Source: Candidatus Lambdaproteobacteria bacterium
Lineage (GTDB): Bacteria; SAR324; JACQKK01
Assembly (NCBI GenBank): GCA_016199125.1
Contig: JACQHH010000199.1
Location: forward strand, 1 to 34,858
Reading direction: 5' to 3'
DNA length: 34,858 nt
The position numbers were made by a program, and so were the translations under genes. Below the pieces are notes generated by a model that ran no database searches, was not told the origin of the DNA, and saw nothing but the letters and a program-made list of their open reading frames with translations. Positions 33,971 to 34,858 of the stretch are shown here, piece by piece. The stretch's first letter is position 1. Every line of letters begins with the position of its first letter.

Positions 33971-34693
33971 TCAGGCGCCGGCCACGGAACCCAGGTCCAG
34001 ATCCTGGTAGATTCGCTTGCCGCCCAGAGAGTTCTGGAACACCGTCTTGACGGTTTCCGCATACCAGATGCCGCCGCGCTTGGAGGCAATCTTGCGGTCG
34101 TTCAGGTACTTGGCGATCTTGTGATAGCTCATGCCCGCGTCGCGCTTCTCGCGGATCAGGCGCACCGTGTCCAGCTCGTCCTGCACCGTGACGAGCATCT
34201 TGTCCTTGTAGGTGAAGCCGAAAGGCGCGTGGCCCACGCGCTCACCCTTGGAGCGCTTGCGCGCGATGATTTCCCGCGTGCGGTCGGAAATGCGCTTGGT
34301 GTCCCATTTGGCAAGGATGTCGATGATCGTCATGGCCAGACGGCCATTGTCGGCAGTTGAGTCCAGGCCCTCCTCAATGGAAATCAGACCGACCCGATGC
34401 TGGCCGCACACTTCGCTCACCAGACGGCTGAGCTGCCGGATGTTGCGCGTGAGGCGATCCAGGCGCGGGACGACGATCATGTCGAAGGCGCCGGTGGCGG
34501 ACAAGTCGATCAACTCATCAAGCTTGGTCTTGGACTGCGAGCTGTTGGTCGACACGATCTCACTGAAGACGTCCACCAACTCCCAATTTCTCTCGGCAAC
34601 GTAGTTTCTGATGATCTGTTCCTGGTCATCCAAGGTCAGATTTTTCGGTTGCGGGCTGAGCGTGTTATGGCTCGTGTATCCAATGACTTTCAC
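33971..34693 (-). CDS. Serine recombinase-family protein lacking the catalytic serine
   Basis: 240 residues from GTG 34693, which has AGAGG eight bases upstream (the track start 34702 has none). Architecture is a resolvase N-terminal domain (1-145) and a short recombinase domain (155-225, VGHAPFGFTYK then a helical DNA-binding part). It keeps VVPRLDRLTRN, IEEGLDST, NGRLAMTIIDILA and ISDRTREI. In the first strand, however, KVIGYTSHN aligns without gaps to the resolvase start GYARVS, so the conserved Arg8 is Ser8 and the nucleophile Ser10 is Asn10. Near residue 130 AKWDTKRI lacks the usual ER pair. It is probably unable to cut DNA. Its codons are less GC-rich than those of its neighbours. Confidence 0.85.
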   Translation of the reverse strand: MKVIGYTSHNTLSPQPKNLTLDDQEQIIRNYVAERNWELVDVFSEIVSTNSSQSKTKLDELIDLSATGAFDMIVVPRLDRLTRNIRQLSRLVSEVCGQHRVGLISIEEGLDSTADNGRLAMTIIDILAKWDTKRISDRTREIIARKRSKGERVGHAPFGFTYKDKMLVTVQDELDTVRLIREKRDAGMSYHKIAKYLNDRKIASKRGGIWYAETVKTVFQNSLGGKRIYQDLDLGSVAGA

Positions 34694-34745
34694 CTTGTGC
34701 ACCTCTCAATGGCGACGCGTACTCATCCACGTCTCAGAAAAAACG

Positions 34746-34770
34746 TCCCGTTTTCTGATAAACTACGGGA
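34746..34770. promoter_or_regulatory. Inverted repeat over the recombinase promoter
   Basis: TCCCGT and ACGGGA are perfect 6-base arms around 13 bases. The repeat spans the -10 box and start region of the minus-strand promoter, as expected for an autoregulatory operator. Confidence 0.45.
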
Positions 34771-34788
34771 ATCGATACAGTGAGTCAA
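34760..34788 (-). promoter_or_regulatory. Sigma70-type promoter for the serine recombinase-like gene
   Basis: On the minus strand TTGACT (5 of 6) and TAGTTT (3 of 6) are separated by exactly 17 bases; the leader would be about 60 bases. Confidence 0.5.
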
Positions 34789-34798
34789 CACAAATAGG

Positions 34799-34858
34799 AT
34801 GAAACACATATTTTCCTCTGCAACGGAAAAAGCGAAACTCGCGGATCGATTCCTCGCC
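34799..34858 (+). CDS. Possible start of a gene cut by the window edge
   Basis: From ATG 34799 the frame stays open for 20 codons to the end of the window (MKHIFSSATEKAKLADRFLA). It is divergent from the recombinase, in AT-rich sequence unlike the rest. The short length and lack of a clear ribosome binding site leave it uncertain. Confidence 0.3.
   Translation, partial: MKHIFSSATEKAKLADRFLA

Noticed and set aside
1-34858. CRISPR arrays, rRNA genes, complete insertion sequences
   Set aside because: No regularly spaced direct repeats, no rRNA-like sequence and no transposase was found.

Overview
The window is high-GC DNA (by eye well above 60%) with dense genes on both strands, almost certainly from a Pseudomonadota chromosome. 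The gene set (glnE, moeA, plant-type gshA, ribBA/ribH, sppA-like, mtaB, serC, pgi, a long RelA/SpoT homologue, a WcaJ-type sugar transferase, fliN) is typical of a free-living, flagellated, Gram-negative proteobacterium. I cannot fix the class from sequence alone: the short plant-type GshA points towards alpha or deep-branching lineages, while the serC and glnE types suit beta/gamma. The very long ORFs on the wrong strand are GC-driven shadows.

Layout. 1-250: two tRNA genes (initiator Met and Gly) on the minus strand with a recognisable promoter. 532-5502 (minus): glnE overlapping a DUF697/SHOCT membrane protein, then folB and a pteridine-reductase-like SDR. 5688-6938 (plus): moeA behind a good sigma70 promoter. 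6989-10141 (minus): gshA, preceded in the same transcription unit by a 590-residue protein that joins a FliG-middle-like segment, a FliM-middle-like segment and C-terminal TPRs. 10433-11341 (plus): a XerD-like recombinase with substituted catalytic residues. 11492-11668 (minus): a 58-residue gene missed by the ORF track. 11896-15592 (plus): a riboflavin operon (RibD reductase domain only, ribBA, ribH) overlapping an SppA-like peptidase. 15780-17141 (minus): mtaB. 17375-21859 (plus): serC, a TesA-like lipoprotein, a hotdog thioesterase, two unknowns and an enoyl-CoA hydratase. 21993-23627 (minus): pgi. 23992-27624 (plus): a SpoT-like protein with intact hydrolase motifs and a ruined synthetase, then a class III CoA-transferase. 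27676-27909 (minus): a double CDGSH protein. 28337-28858 (plus): a YbjN/secretion-chaperone-like protein. 28998-29420 (minus): an orphan FliN. 29651-32242 (plus): a sugar transferase and a SPOR protein. 32371-33594 (minus): a secreted DUF3179 protein. 33971-34693 (minus): a serine recombinase lacking the nucleophilic serine, at the edge of a more AT-rich segment.

The most unusual content falls into two themes. The first is flagellar C-ring-like proteins outside any flagellar operon: the FliG/FliM/TPR fusion, a lone FliN behind a possible sigma54 site, and an adjacent chaperone-like protein. The second is enzymes whose folds are kept but whose catalytic residues are changed: the tyrosine recombinase, the serine recombinase and the ppGpp synthetase domain. 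Both themes come from reading motifs by eye and need profile searches and structure prediction.
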